Origin: Volvariella volvacea V23
Lineage: Eukaryota; Basidiomycota; Agaricomycetes; Agaricales; Pluteaceae
Assembly (NCBI GenBank): GCA_000349905.1
Contig: KB722739.1
Coordinates: 848,663-912,662 of the forward strand
Reading direction: 5' to 3'
Length of the DNA: 64,000 nt
In this document: positions 23,872 through 33,784 of the stretch, piece by piece
Layout of the letters: each line of letters opens with the position of its first letter
How positions within the stretch are numbered: the stretch's first letter is position 1
Notes under the pieces: model-generated
The model's database searches: none
What the model saw: only the letters and a program-made list of their open reading frames with translations
Told to the model about the DNA's origin: nothing
Position numbers and translations under genes: made by a program

Positions 23872-24652
23872 ATGAACATTTCGGCTGCGCAGCTCTATAA
23901 TTCGCTACCCCTCCTCGGAGATGCCGACGAACACTTCACCGATAGGTCTGTCCTCAAGGACAATGATAACGGGATCCTTCCGCTTGTACAGCTCTTTGCG
24001 TACCATCCAGCATACAGCGTTTGTCTAGTTCACCGCCACTGCGACCTCAAAGAGGGAGAGAGGATGGTTACTCGTAGCTCTGATAATCCTGATTACGATG
24101 CTGTTACCTGTCCAAGCATGGATGAGGACGTATATCCTCATGCCTGGCTTGCTGATGGCACACCATTCGAGTACAGTAAATCACCAGCGCCTGGGTTACC
24201 ACGCCAATTGCGTGAGAGGTTCTTGGAATTGGTTTATCCTCCCGAGGCGGTTGCACGGGGGTCAAATATCTGGAGAGGTATACGGGTTCTAGGAATCTGT
24301 TATATCGGTACGTCGGCACCCCCAGGAGATCACACCCACAGATATGGGTAAGTGGCATGTGTGCTCTTCGATTACGAGATTCTAACTCTAAATTACAAGA
24401 TCGAAGTCTGCATGGGTCGAGACGACGATAAGGAGGAATAATTACTTGAAGCAGATGATTCTGACGCCGGAGGAGGCGCTGAGCAAGGGCTACATTAGGA
24501 CAAGCTGGTCTACAAGGCGTGCAGACGCAGAGCATTTGGAGGATTGTGCGGGCTGGTGCTATAACCCTAGTGGCAGCCATATCCAATACCAGTGTATCGT
24601 TCAGGCAGATGGACTCGCTCTCAAGCAGAGTGGAGTTAACATCGCAGCCTAG
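23872..24652 (+). CDS. Unknown protein, first member of an inverted paralogue pair
   Basis: Exons 23872-24347 and 24400-24652 (52-nt GTAAGT-AAG intron) give 242 aa. No signal peptide. The sequence begins MNISAAQLYNSLPLLGDADE, followed by HFTDRSVL, an AYHPAYSVCLVHRHCDL segment, ERMVT, YPHAWLADGTPFEYS, then ELVYPPEAV and GICYIGTSAP. Exon 2 carries AWVETTIRRNNYLKQMILTPEEAL and a Cys/Trp-rich stretch ending VNIAA. Its closest relative in the window is the gene at 25836-25049 on the other strand, with identical block order and intron phase. I do not recognise the family; the two copies look like an agaricomycete-restricted small protein family. I chose the ATG at 23872 over 23722 because similarity to the paralogue begins there. 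Confidence 0.7.
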
Positions 24653-25048
24653 GTAATCGGTTTAGAGTACATCAGATGTTGTCATTTGTCTTGTATATGT
24701 GTACAGTTGCTTTGATTCAAGTTTCAACTGTTCCAACTTGTTCACTAGGATGTGCCTATGTGAAGTTCACAGCTCTCCTCTTGTACTCGCCAAGAGATCT
24801 CCCTCCCATTGAACAGTAATCTGGTACTGAAACACGACTTGAAACTACGTAAGGGCCCAATCAATGCAGAAGACCTGTATAGGCGCTTGGTGGTCACACA
24901 AATTACATCGCACATCAGGGAGTCGATATCGATCAGGTATGTTGACATTACACTTGAATGTATAAACTGAAACTCGAAATGAGCTACTGTGCACGTAGAC
25001 GAGGATTTCGTAAGAATACAAAGTCTGTTCCCTATGTCTAGCTGTTGG

Positions 25049-25836
25049 CTATGCTTCTGTAATTGTTCCCGCATCGTCCTTGACCGGGCTTGGCCTGAGG
25101 ACAACTCGATCTGCCTTGAAAAGGTATTTAATTTGATGGCCACGTATTTATAGCAAACGCTGAAACTTACGATCAAGCGCGGCGGTTCTGCACGAATCGC
25201 ACACCAACAAATTTCGGTGCACGCATCGACCCCAAGCTTATCTATATCATTGTCCAATACTACCCTTCTTAAGTAGTTCTTCCTCTCCTCCGCTTTTACT
25301 ATCCATTCCGGGTACGGCCTTAAGGTTAATGATTAACATCTGGGTAACGCTAGAAGAGGTATATAAGCTACTGACCCAGTTCTGTGAGTACGGGCGCCTA
25401 GGATGGCTGATGTCCCAACATAACGAATTCCCAGAATCGGTCTATTTTTCCACGTATTCACTCCCTCTCCAATTCCTGGTGGATAGACTATTTCACCAAA
25501 CCTCTGCAGCAACTGGGATGGCTTTTCAAGCGCTGGTGATTGGCTGAATTCGAATGGTGTGCCATCAGCAAGCCAAGCATGAGGGTATAGGTCTTGCTTG
25601 ATGTCTTCCAAAGACCTTGGACTAGTGACAGTATTGAATTGATTACTCTCGGCCCCGAAGGTGACCATCTTCTCTTCTTTTTCGAGGGTATAATGGCGAT
25701 AAACAAGGCAAACGCCGTATGCTGGATGGTCCGCAAAGAGCCTTTCAAGTTCAGGGTTATTGAGGATAGATCGATCATTGAAATGCCTGTTGGCATCTTC
25801 AAGAAGGGGTAGAGAATTGTAAAGTTCCTCGTCCAT
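25049..25836 (-). CDS. Unknown protein, second member of the inverted paralogue pair
   Basis: Exons 25836-25376, 25318-25171 and 25114-25049 give 224 aa in frame. Starts MDEELYNSLPLLEDANRHFNDRS, then FADHPAYGVCLVYRHYTLE, EKMVTFG, DLYPHAWLADGTPFEFSQSP, PSQLLQRFGEIVYPP and GIRYVGTSA, matching its plus-strand neighbour block by block. Exon 2 reads PYPEWIVKAEERKNYLRRVV and exon 3 the tail ADRVVLRPSPVKDDAGTITEA. The first donor reads GTCAGT rather than GTAAGT, and a third exon is split off that is fused in the paralogue. The start is only about 110 nt downstream of a region rich in AT. The function is unknown; the pair's head-to-tail opposition (3' ends facing each other about 400 bp apart) suggests an inverted duplication. 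Confidence 0.7.
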
Positions 25837-28087
25837 AACAACGAAGGATGGCGGCGGTCAAAGTTGTATGATGATTCACTGGCAGTGGTGGATGGTGTAC
25901 GGTGGCAGGGGGGTTCCCTGGAGATGGGCCCTTCTGAAAATCCTTCCGCAGTATATAGCACAAATTTATATTCTACTAATGAATCTATTCAATACGTAGG
26001 TTCACTAATAGGATTTTCTCCGTGTAGAATCGCATATTGCGTTCGCGTGCGAAGAGATCTGCAATACTCACTAGAATGGCTATAGTTCATCTTATTACGG
26101 TGAATCCCAGGTATCCTGGCCCAAATAAAGTGTGCATGCTTGATTCAGGGACAAGTGGTTCAATCTTGCTACGATTGCCTATCGAATCGACGATGATCAC
26201 GAATGCCACATTGAAAGTGCAGAAAGACTTGATTCGGATTTCGCCGGAAAGTGCTGATACACGTGTTGGTCGGCACTGGCCAGGGACATCCTGAAGTTCC
26301 AAATGGGGGCCACGCTACATTTCCAAGTGGTCTTGCTATCTGGACGCACTGTCCTTCTTTAATGGACTGTCTTATATACAATGAAATAGTCATTAGTAGG
26401 AAGGCTAGATAGGAGACTTTGCGTTGACCTGTCCGTGAAACTGGTCAACTTGAAACTTTTCACTAGTCTAGTCTCCCTACGGAGGAAACCCAAGGGTAAT
26501 CAAAGCTAGTATCTAGATTGACGTGACCAGCGTGCCTATCGTAGCGTTCCTTTATTTTAGTAGATCGATAAACTGTTTCTGCTTATCGATCCCAGTGAAA
26601 ATGTGTAACAGCAGAATTCCAGTAGGAACAGGGTAATCTGCCCCAAGATGTCAGATACTGTACATGGATGTGGTGAACTGCAGAACAGGTGGTCGACGGT
26701 TTGTTGACGGCCCAATCCAAGTAAGACGTTGTCCCAGTTGATAAGTTGAATGACATCATACATATCTGTCAAATTCAAAAGATTACACGTCTTTTCGACA
26801 CAAACAGCGCTTTGGTTCAATTGCTTGTTGCTTGCCCAAAGACGCTGAGAATGACACAAAATGGGAATAGGTACGCATATACTCTTTGAGTACACAATTG
26901 GTTCTCCTTGCTTTATGGCTGCATACGCGTCTGTTATTGCCCACAGCGAAAGAGAAGCCGCGAAATGGAAGTGAGTGCGTATATGCCTGCCATTTATTCT
27001 CGCTAATAGGAGTTCGTATCCCTCAATCCACCAAGTTGATCAACACACCATCACTCAGGTTGTCACTCAGCCATTCCACGTCCAGGGGATCTTCCGAACC
27101 AGTGGGTCAGCTTTAACCAGCTCCTACGATTCCCCGCCAAGAGACACGATGCCCACATTGATGATCAGTCATCCTCAGATCATTTCATTATCAGAAGAAA
27201 CTGTGAACCGCCAGAATAATCTGGATTGCTCGATATGCTGAGACTATTAAAAGGGATAAATAAGATGGCTACCACTCAATCACCAACCTTTCGAGTTACT
27301 CCGACAGTTTGCCCTTGCGTGAATTTATCTTCACTCATACCGATGGCAGCTCACACGACAACTACATGACAAGCGTTGTAAACTTGATCGCCTTAATTTT
27401 CAGCCACTGTAATGACCACTAATAAAACTAGGCTGTCGCCACGAGACCGGTGGCCAGGAACCGGAAAAAGTCAAGCAGGGAGCCCGATTATAATCCACTA
27501 CGTTTGGTTGCATCTAACACGATGGGTCCTACAAGGCATTAGGTCGATCGCAAGGGTTAATTGGAAATGCCCACAATAGGTGAGAGGCTTGGAGTAAGGC
27601 ACCAAGTCGACTAGATTGCATTCATCTCCTGGTGCTTATCCGTTCTGTGTCTGTGATGAAGGGTGGGCATGAAGACGGGCCCCATCTTCTGTGTCAACTG
27701 TCCATACAAACTGCAGGTTGAGTTTCCGAGGGGGTCCCTTGGCCGGCTGCGACACGGCTCGGAATGAGACGGAAGCGCATCACGTGCTGGAGCCTAAGTG
27801 ATGTATGTCGCCAGTGAATATTAGTGAATTCTGTATGTTCTCACATGCACCACATAACGGCTAGACCGGCAGACTTTGGTGGTTCTGGTGTCTGAATTAA
27901 AATCTTTGTTAGACCACAGATGGAAACGAATTAAGCTTATCCCGATTTTATTTCCCCTTCGATCCCAATGGCTCTACTGTTTATGATCAGATTCATTCTT
28001 TCTTGCTTACCACAAGGGCGAACGAGCAAGTAGCCTCTTACTACATCCACATCCGAATACCATATAAGCAGATTGAATTACTGCTAG
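25837..28087. other. region without a recognisable gene, partly duplicated elsewhere
   Basis: No gene recognised. The right half is made of duplicated material: about 27108-27600 matches about 30444-30960, and about 27630-27800 matches about 16160-16320. The left half (25837-27100) contains only unconvincing ORFs. Confidence 0.4.
27108..27600 (+). repeat. Direct repeat module, copy 1
   Basis: Diverged duplicate of 30444-30960. Shared landmarks in order: a CTCCTACG stretch, CACGATGCCCACA, ATTATCAGAAGAAACT, TCTGGATTGCTC, ACCACTCAATCACCAACCTT (27271-27290) and TGGCCAGGAACCGGA. One frame reads DSLPLREFIFTHTDGSSHDNY, similar to the other copy, so the ancestor may have been coding, but here it soon meets stops. 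Confidence 0.6.
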
Positions 28088-29738
28088 CTAAACGCATTGG
28101 CTGTACCAGACATTAATAATAACACATGTTGAACCAGTCTCGCATTCCGTTGGTCCGTTCCATCCTTGGCCACCACTGAAACCAAAAGAAGAGCGTTTTA
28201 ACAAAGCATCAAAACTCCGAAATTGAATGCAGCTTACCATTGACCCCACTTCGTCTGAGCGGGTCCAGGAGCAGAGGTAGTTGGTGTGATAGTTGGTGTG
28301 ATAATAGTTAAAGTTGGACTCTCCCAGCCGCCGACGTATGTGGTTCCAATATCACCGAACCTAATATTGGAGAATGTTACCGAGGGCGATATTCCAGGGG
28401 CCTCGATTTCACCAGGAGACCCTGTATTCACTGGACAGGGTCCACGTTTAACACCAGGTGTCGAAGGGTCCGCTCCAGCAGGATATATCCCATCCAACCA
28501 GGGTGTATAAATCGGCTGCACTTGTCTCCAGTTGCTCATCACCAACACCATTCCCGCCGCAAGTGCCTTTCCTGTAGCCTCCATGCCACCCTTATCTTGA
28601 AATGTTGTAGGATCGCCAAATGCAGCCTTTTGTACGTCGCAAAACTCGCTATTGATAGAATCATAGGGACCCATCGAACCGATTCTGACCCTGGAGTTTT
28701 GGATTATACGCCCATTTTGAACGTATAGACGACGAATCTCGGAGAGCACCCCAGAACTAGTTTTGTTGTGGGTGTGAAATTGGGTAACGACGGTGAATTT
28801 AGATCTGGTGTCGACACCTGTTCCTCCTGGTCCGTAGTACGATGTATCTCCGAGACGATACGAATTGAAATCACAACCGTCAGGATCGCAAACAGAGTTG
28901 CCGGTGCAAGTAGTGCCAGAACAGAGAGATGGGCCTAGGACGGTGCACGGATGAGCGGTGTAAACCGCGGATAAAGAGTTGGCTTCCCAAACATCCACCT
29001 CACTACAGCATGACCCGTAGTTCCCGGTACCTGAATAGGGATCATAAGGAGAGGGTGTCCATCCTCTGATGTTTGCCTGAGTTAGCACAGGTCAGTGGAC
29101 ATTCATCATTAGCACAGATAATTGCTTGCCTCTCCATTAATGAATTTAAGATCTCGTGGGCATGAGGAGTCGCAATAACCCGTACCATACTTTGCACCGG
29201 CCTTGTTTGTGGGATATTTCATTCCTCCATCTTCCTCCATAGAAACGAAGTACAGTGCGCCGCCTGTTCCACAAGGGAGCTTGGAAATATCGACGTCGAA
29301 TGTGATTTCCTGATTGAGGGGGTAGAACATCTGGTAACGCGACTCGGTATTCATTAAGTACACGCGTGACACAGTATCAGTCCGCTCGCCCAGTTCTATA
29401 ATTTTGAATGTAATTGAATTGCCGCTAGTTGTGATTCCGTTTGTGCTCCCGTAGTCAGCACCCTCAACCGCGCAATTTCTAGCGCAAGTAATGCCATCAG
29501 GACAAATAGTGGTGTTCCAAGTATTACCACTATAGCAGTTGGTATAACCCGAGGTGGAATGTATCCAGCGATGGCCGACGTCGAGGGTAATGGAGCCGGA
29601 AACGGATTGACACCCGCTAGAAGTGCACTTCGACCAGGAGAGTCGTGGGTGTACTTCCGCAACCACGGTGCCGACTTGTTGGCTGTAGGTAATGTCGAGG
29701 GAGCATAATATGAAGAAGATAGTAGATTTGAGGAACAT
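28088..29738 (-). CDS. cel7: GH7 cellobiohydrolase copy E with CBM1, GC-AG first intron
   Basis: Exons 29738-29130, 29076-28238 and 28175-28088 give 511 aa. Exon 1 is 203 codons, as in the other copies. A signal peptide ([19 protein letters not shown]) precedes [12 protein letters not shown]. The catalytic motif is [11 protein letters not shown], keeping E229, D231 and E234 though flanking residues differ from the other copies. The C-terminal part has a Thr/Pro-rich linker, QTKWGQ, a 62-nt intron and a CBM1 ([18 protein letters not shown]...VWYSQCV) whose cysteines and aromatic residues are intact. The first intron begins GCAAGC at the exact position where the other copies have GTAAGA or GTGAGA, so it would be a GC-AG intron. 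This is the most diverged intact copy: the glycine-rich loop reads [11 protein letters not shown] and several substitutions surround the active site. It likely acts outside the cell on cellulose. Confidence 0.9.
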
Positions 29739-29795
29739 GGACGATGAAGTATACTCTTGTGAGAGTATCAGTGAGTCAAATTATCAAAATGCAGG

Positions 29796-29830
29796 CCTTA
29801 TAAGATCTCGAACGGATAATATGCGGTACG
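29796..29830 (-). promoter_or_regulatory. GH7 copy E core promoter: TATA-like box and shared element
   Basis: Minus strand: ACCGCATATTATCCGTT, then CGAGATC and TTATAAGG, with the ATG about 58 nt downstream. The element is nearly identical to that of copies B and D. Confidence 0.5.
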
Positions 29831-30443
29831 TTGGTGGCACATCTTGTCAATCACACCCCATCATCTGCGACAATAATGAGCTGCAAAAAAAATGAGCTTT
29901 GTTCAACTGCCTTTGACCAGGGCAACACGATTGGAGACACAGGCTCGGCAAAATAGTCGCTGTAACCTAAACACGATGAAATGGCATGACAAGGACAAAT
30001 GATGACAAGAGATTTCGCCCTCACAAGTCCGAGAAACAGAGACTTAACAGGCAAGTATAAACGCCGACTGACTCCGCGACTATTCTTGTTAACTATTGGC
30101 ACATTGTCACCATCAGGACTCACGCGAGCCGTATATTCTGACTTTCTTTACCTTTGATAGACAATCAAGGCCATCAAAATTCAGGGGCATAATATTTACA
30201 AGAAACTTGTAGTTTCTCTACAATTCATTAATGCGGGAAATGCTTTATACATTCATGAAGTTGATATATAAGTGGGGGTATTTTCAGTGCTACGACCTGT
30301 AGTATCTATGTTAGGCTTATCTACATATTCCAGATAGCTATCTCCGAAGGCGCCAGCAGATCCTTTAGTGCCTTAACTAAATCGATGGCGTCGAGAATCC
30401 AAATCTTACCCCTGTTACGATTGTATTAAAAGCAAGAATGTAA

Positions 30444-30960
30444 TCACTTTAACCTGCTCCTACGGCTTCCCACAAAGAGGTACGATGCCCACACCGCTAG
30501 TGTTACACGCTTGTTAGTTATTTTCCAGCAATTTGATTATCAGAAGAAACTGCGAACCGTTAGACTCTTTCTGGATTGCTCAGTACTGCGAATATTGAAA
30601 GGAATAAGGTCGCTACCACTCAATCACCAACCTTTTGAGTTACTCCGAAAGTTTGTCCCCGCGTGAATTCATCTTTGCCGATACCGATGGCAGCGCACAC
30701 GACAACTACACGAAAGGTGCAATAAACTTGATCTCAGGTCACTTTTCAGGCACTGTAATGCCTATTGACCAAACCAGGCTGACAGCCACAAGACCAATGG
30801 CCAGGAACCGGAGAAAGCCGGACAGTAGAACCCGACCATATGATCGAATCCACCATTGTTCAGTCGCACCTAACATGATGAATACTACAAGGTATCAGGC
30901 TTACAACAGGGGTTAGTCGGAAGTGTCTAACGTAGGTGAAAAGCTTGGAGGAGGGTACCG
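30444..30960 (+). repeat. Direct repeat module, copy 2
   Basis: Counterpart of 27108-27600, with ACCACTCAATCACCAACCTT at 30615-30634. Here a 93-codon frame (30635-30916) remains open (SLSPREFIFADTDGSAHDNY...). Since the equivalent frame in copy 1 is broken, it is probably a decayed gene fragment rather than a functional small gene. Confidence 0.6.
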
Positions 30961-31093
30961 GACCGATTAGATTGCATCGCTGCTCGTGATACAGTCTTAC
31001 ACTTGGGCGGGTCATCCCTTCGGAGTTCCACAAGCATTTACAGGTGGGATGGATACAGTGAACATCCCATTATTTGCTTCCATAATGATTTGA

Positions 31094-31759
31094 CTATATC
31101 GGAAGTGGTACTATAGCTTTCAGCACGGCCTTGTAGGCGGTTCCGTGAAGCCAAAAAATTCCATCAATGGCCTTGTTCAAGAACTTGTTGATGAAGTTAT
31201 TCTCCTCAACTATCGCGAAGCCAATTTGCTTCTTCTCCTCCTCAACCGCAATCACAACCCTTGCATTACTCGGAGCCGTCAATGTCGGAACATCAATGCT
31301 CAGCATTTGCGGATCGGCACCCTTGAGCACATAGGCGATAGTGGAGTGACTGGGGCGTGAAAATGTACTCCAGTCCGTCGATCCAAAGGTAATAGACCCT
31401 TCTTCGTTGACAACTAATCCGCCCTTTGTGGTTCCCGTGATAGTGAAGCGGAAGACTATACGGGTGCCTTGGCCACTAGAAAAGCCAAAAATGCCGTTCG
31501 AATAGAGCCTAGACTCTCCAATACCAGCCCCGCTATCGGTAAAAGTAACGTGCTCTTTGCTTGTCTGTGAGTACCGCCGTAAGTATCGCCTCGTTATCAG
31601 ATTCCTCTTTGGTGAGACAAATGGACATACGAAGCCATAGGGGTCTGGCCAATTGCTATTGGGCTTCCACTTCTCCCAACCGATGGCATTGAATGTAAAA
31701 CCCTCGGGAATACTGCCCACCACGAGGTACTGAGCGATTGAGCTCTGTAGGTGAGGCAT
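31094..31759 (-). CDS. Unknown beta-rich protein, tandem family copy 1
   Basis: Exons 31759-31631 (43 codons) and 31564-31094 give 199 aa; the 66-nt intron has GTATGT and CAG ends. No signal peptide. Starts MPHLQSSIAQYLVVGSIPEG, then GWEKWKPNSNWPDPY at the exon end. Exon 2 has alternating hydrophobic strands: GIFGFSSGQGTRIVFRFTIT, GGLVVNEEGSITFGSTDW, STIAYVLKGADPQMLSIDVP, VVIAVEEEKKQIGFAIVEE, and a C-terminal amphipathic stretch (INKFLNKAIDGIFWLHGTAY). The paralogue at 33784-33136 shares every block and the intron position. I do not recognise the family and give no function. A TATA-like box (GTATATAG) lies upstream in the duplicated region. Confidence 0.7.
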   Translation of the reverse strand: MPHLQSSIAQYLVVGSIPEGFTFNAIGWEKWKPNSNWPDPYGFVCPFVSPKRNLITRRYLRRYSQTSKEHVTFTDSGAGIGESRLYSNGIFGFSSGQGTRIVFRFTITGTTKGGLVVNEEGSITFGSTDWSTFSRPSHSTIAYVLKGADPQMLSIDVPTLTAPSNARVVIAVEEEKKQIGFAIVEENNFINKFLNKAIDGIFWLHGTAYKAVLKAIVPLPI

Positions 31760-32807
31760 TGCTAGTGGATAATATGGATGAAGGGTGGGCGCATAGAACG
31801 CTCAACAGGTCTATATACCTTAGAGAAATGTGGTGCCTAAGCATCGGCCCCAGATGTACCTGTGAGGAGTTGATGACAGGGAGATTGGAAGACAGCGTCA
31901 GCAAGCAAGGAGTATAGGAACCACGCTAGCCTCACAGATGTAAGGCTACAACTCGGAGTTATAAACGCTCCGGAGGGAGATGCGCTGCCACCACAAACAG
32001 TACACAGTTAGTGTGCATACCTGTCAGCGCTATTCTCGGTATCTCCATTTTTGCCAAGGGTCGTCATCTGTATTCTAGTTGGTTGGCTAGCCTTGAAAAC
32101 GATATTTCCATCGGTACTTCACTACTCTCAGAGTCTCAAGTAAGGACTGGTTCCTGCCTGGAGTACCATATCAGATCACCAGGCGTCATCCCCATTTAGG
32201 TTGGGTGGTCAGGGGCCTTTGCAAATGGAGCGCGCTGTCACTGGCAGGTAGCACGGTGTCATTACTACATTTACCATGTCAATAAGCATCTGCCAAGCTG
32301 GTCATTATTTCCAACTACGTACAAATCCAGACAGATGAAACTTTGAGCATCGTACAGCATTTGTCATTTACATTTCTACATCTCGTTTGTAGTGCTCCAG
32401 TTCGATTGAACTGGCTTGTCAGAGTTCTGGCATGCCCTTAGTTGGACGCTCGCAGGTCGGGTTTCTTTCCCCTAACGAGCCTTTGTTATCTTTTGTACAG
32501 CAGCCATTTGGCAAAGGTACTATCACCGTAAGTTGAAGCACTCCTGCGCCCCAGTTAACTTAATAGGAGGTCATTAGCGTAGGAACTATAAATATCGTAC
32601 CCCTGGATCCCAAAGCATGGTGCCTTCCAACGAACTTGGTACTGTCCATTCCTCGCAAAATACGCTTGAAGCCATGCTCAATACGCTTGGAATGCCTCGA
32701 ATAGAATCGTAGTACTTGAGAGCCCACATATACAGGCCTCAGAAGACAATTAGGTTCAATGTATAGGGCTTTAACCGATTCAAAAGGATTGTGTATGCAA
32801 ACTCTAT
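31760..32807. other. spacer, diverged duplicate of the 33.8-35.4 kb flank
   Basis: No gene recognised. About 31780-32400 parallels about 33800-34400 (upstream flanks of the tandem family). About 32560-32807 parallels 35170-35410, the 3' flank of GH7 copy D: both translate as VWxxxFxxQRMxQxxLVxxxxxxxPF on the minus strand. Confidence 0.45.
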
Positions 32808-32915
32808 TTACGAGTATTGGCTGTGCCATTCGTTGATGTTGAAATTCGTTGAACCAAACTCGCATTCAAGTTGAGTGGGCATAGCATGCTATTGACCCCA
32901 TTCTCCTCTCGTGAA
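32808..32915 (-). pseudogene. 3' relic of a further GH7-CBM1 gene
   Basis: The minus strand reads a decayed CBM1 ending: TQLECEFGSTNFNINEWHSQYS and a TAA at 32810-32808, aligned with [20 protein letters not shown] in copy D. Upstream, AATGGGGTCAATAG parallels the end of exon 2 (KWGQ codons) with the intron largely deleted. Cysteines are lost. The DNA beyond the stop also matches the 3' flank of copy D, so a whole GH7 3' region was duplicated here and most of the gene then lost. Confidence 0.7.
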
Positions 32916-33135
32916 AGTTCAAAGCATCTGACTTGGCATCTACACATGGGTTGGAGCTCCCTAATCAACATTCTGGAATCGGAAATTAGCGCAGGGGACA
33001 TGCCAGTGTGATAGAATTAGATAGATAGCTTGCGCGCGGTCGAGATAATGAACAAAATCTATGCATTCCCAGAGGAATTTACAGATCAGCTTGGGTACGA
33101 TGAGCGCTCCACTATTTGTATCCGCAATTACATGA

Positions 33136-33784
33136 TTATTTTGGGAGTGGTATAACCTTTAACACGGCCTTAAAGGCAGACCCATGAATCCAGAAAATGC
33201 CATCAATGGCCTTGTTCAAGTACTTGTTGATAAAATTAACCTCCTCAAGTATCGTGAAGCCAATCTGCTTCGTCTCCTCTTCAACCGCAATGATGACTTT
33301 TGCATCACTCTGTGATGTCAGCGTAGGAATTGCAATGCTGAGGGTTTGTGGGGCCGCATCCTTGAGCACATACGAAATAGTGGAGTAACTGGGGCGTGAA
33401 AGTGTGTTCCAGTCGGTCGATCCAAAGGTGATAGTCCCTTCTTCGTTGACGACTAACCCGCCTTTCGTGGTTCCCGTGATGGTGAAATGTAGAATAGTAC
33501 GGGTTCCCTGTCCACTAGAAAAGCCAAACATGCCTTTCGAATAGAGTACGGACACGCCAATGCAAGCTCCATTATTGGCAGACGTAACACTGCTTTTGTA
33601 TATCTGAGTTTTTCGATCAGTATCACCTCGTCCTTGGTAAACTAAATGCACATACAGAGGGATATGGATCTGGCCAATCGTTATTGGGCTTCCATTTTTC
33701 CCAACTGACAATATTGAATGTTAGACCCTCCGCAATATTGCCCAGCACGAGACGCTGTCCTACTGCATGTTGAAGATGAGGCAT
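33136..33784 (-). CDS. Unknown beta-rich protein, tandem family copy 2
   Basis: Exons 33784-33656 (43 codons) and 33603-33136 give 198 aa; the 52-nt intron (GTATGT...CAG) sits at the same codon as in copy 1. Starts MPHLQHAVGQRLVLGNIAEG, then SWEKWKPNNDWPDPYPS. Exon 2 reads GMFGFSSGQGTRTILHFTIT, GGLVVNEEGTITFGSTDW, STISYVLKDAAPQTLSIAIP, VIIAVEEETKQIGFTILEE and INKYLNKAIDGIFWIHGSAF. The pattern of change relative to copy 1 is mostly conservative, suggesting both are or were under selection. A TATA box (GTATATAACC) is seen about 60 nt upstream. Function unknown. Confidence 0.7.

Larger units (their letters stand above)
29739..31093. other. intergenic region with duplicated module
   Basis: Contains the copy E promoter and the second repeat module (30444-30960). 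The short plus-strand ORF at 30635-30916 (MSYSESLSPREFIFADTDG...) lies inside that module. No established gene. Confidence 0.4.
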
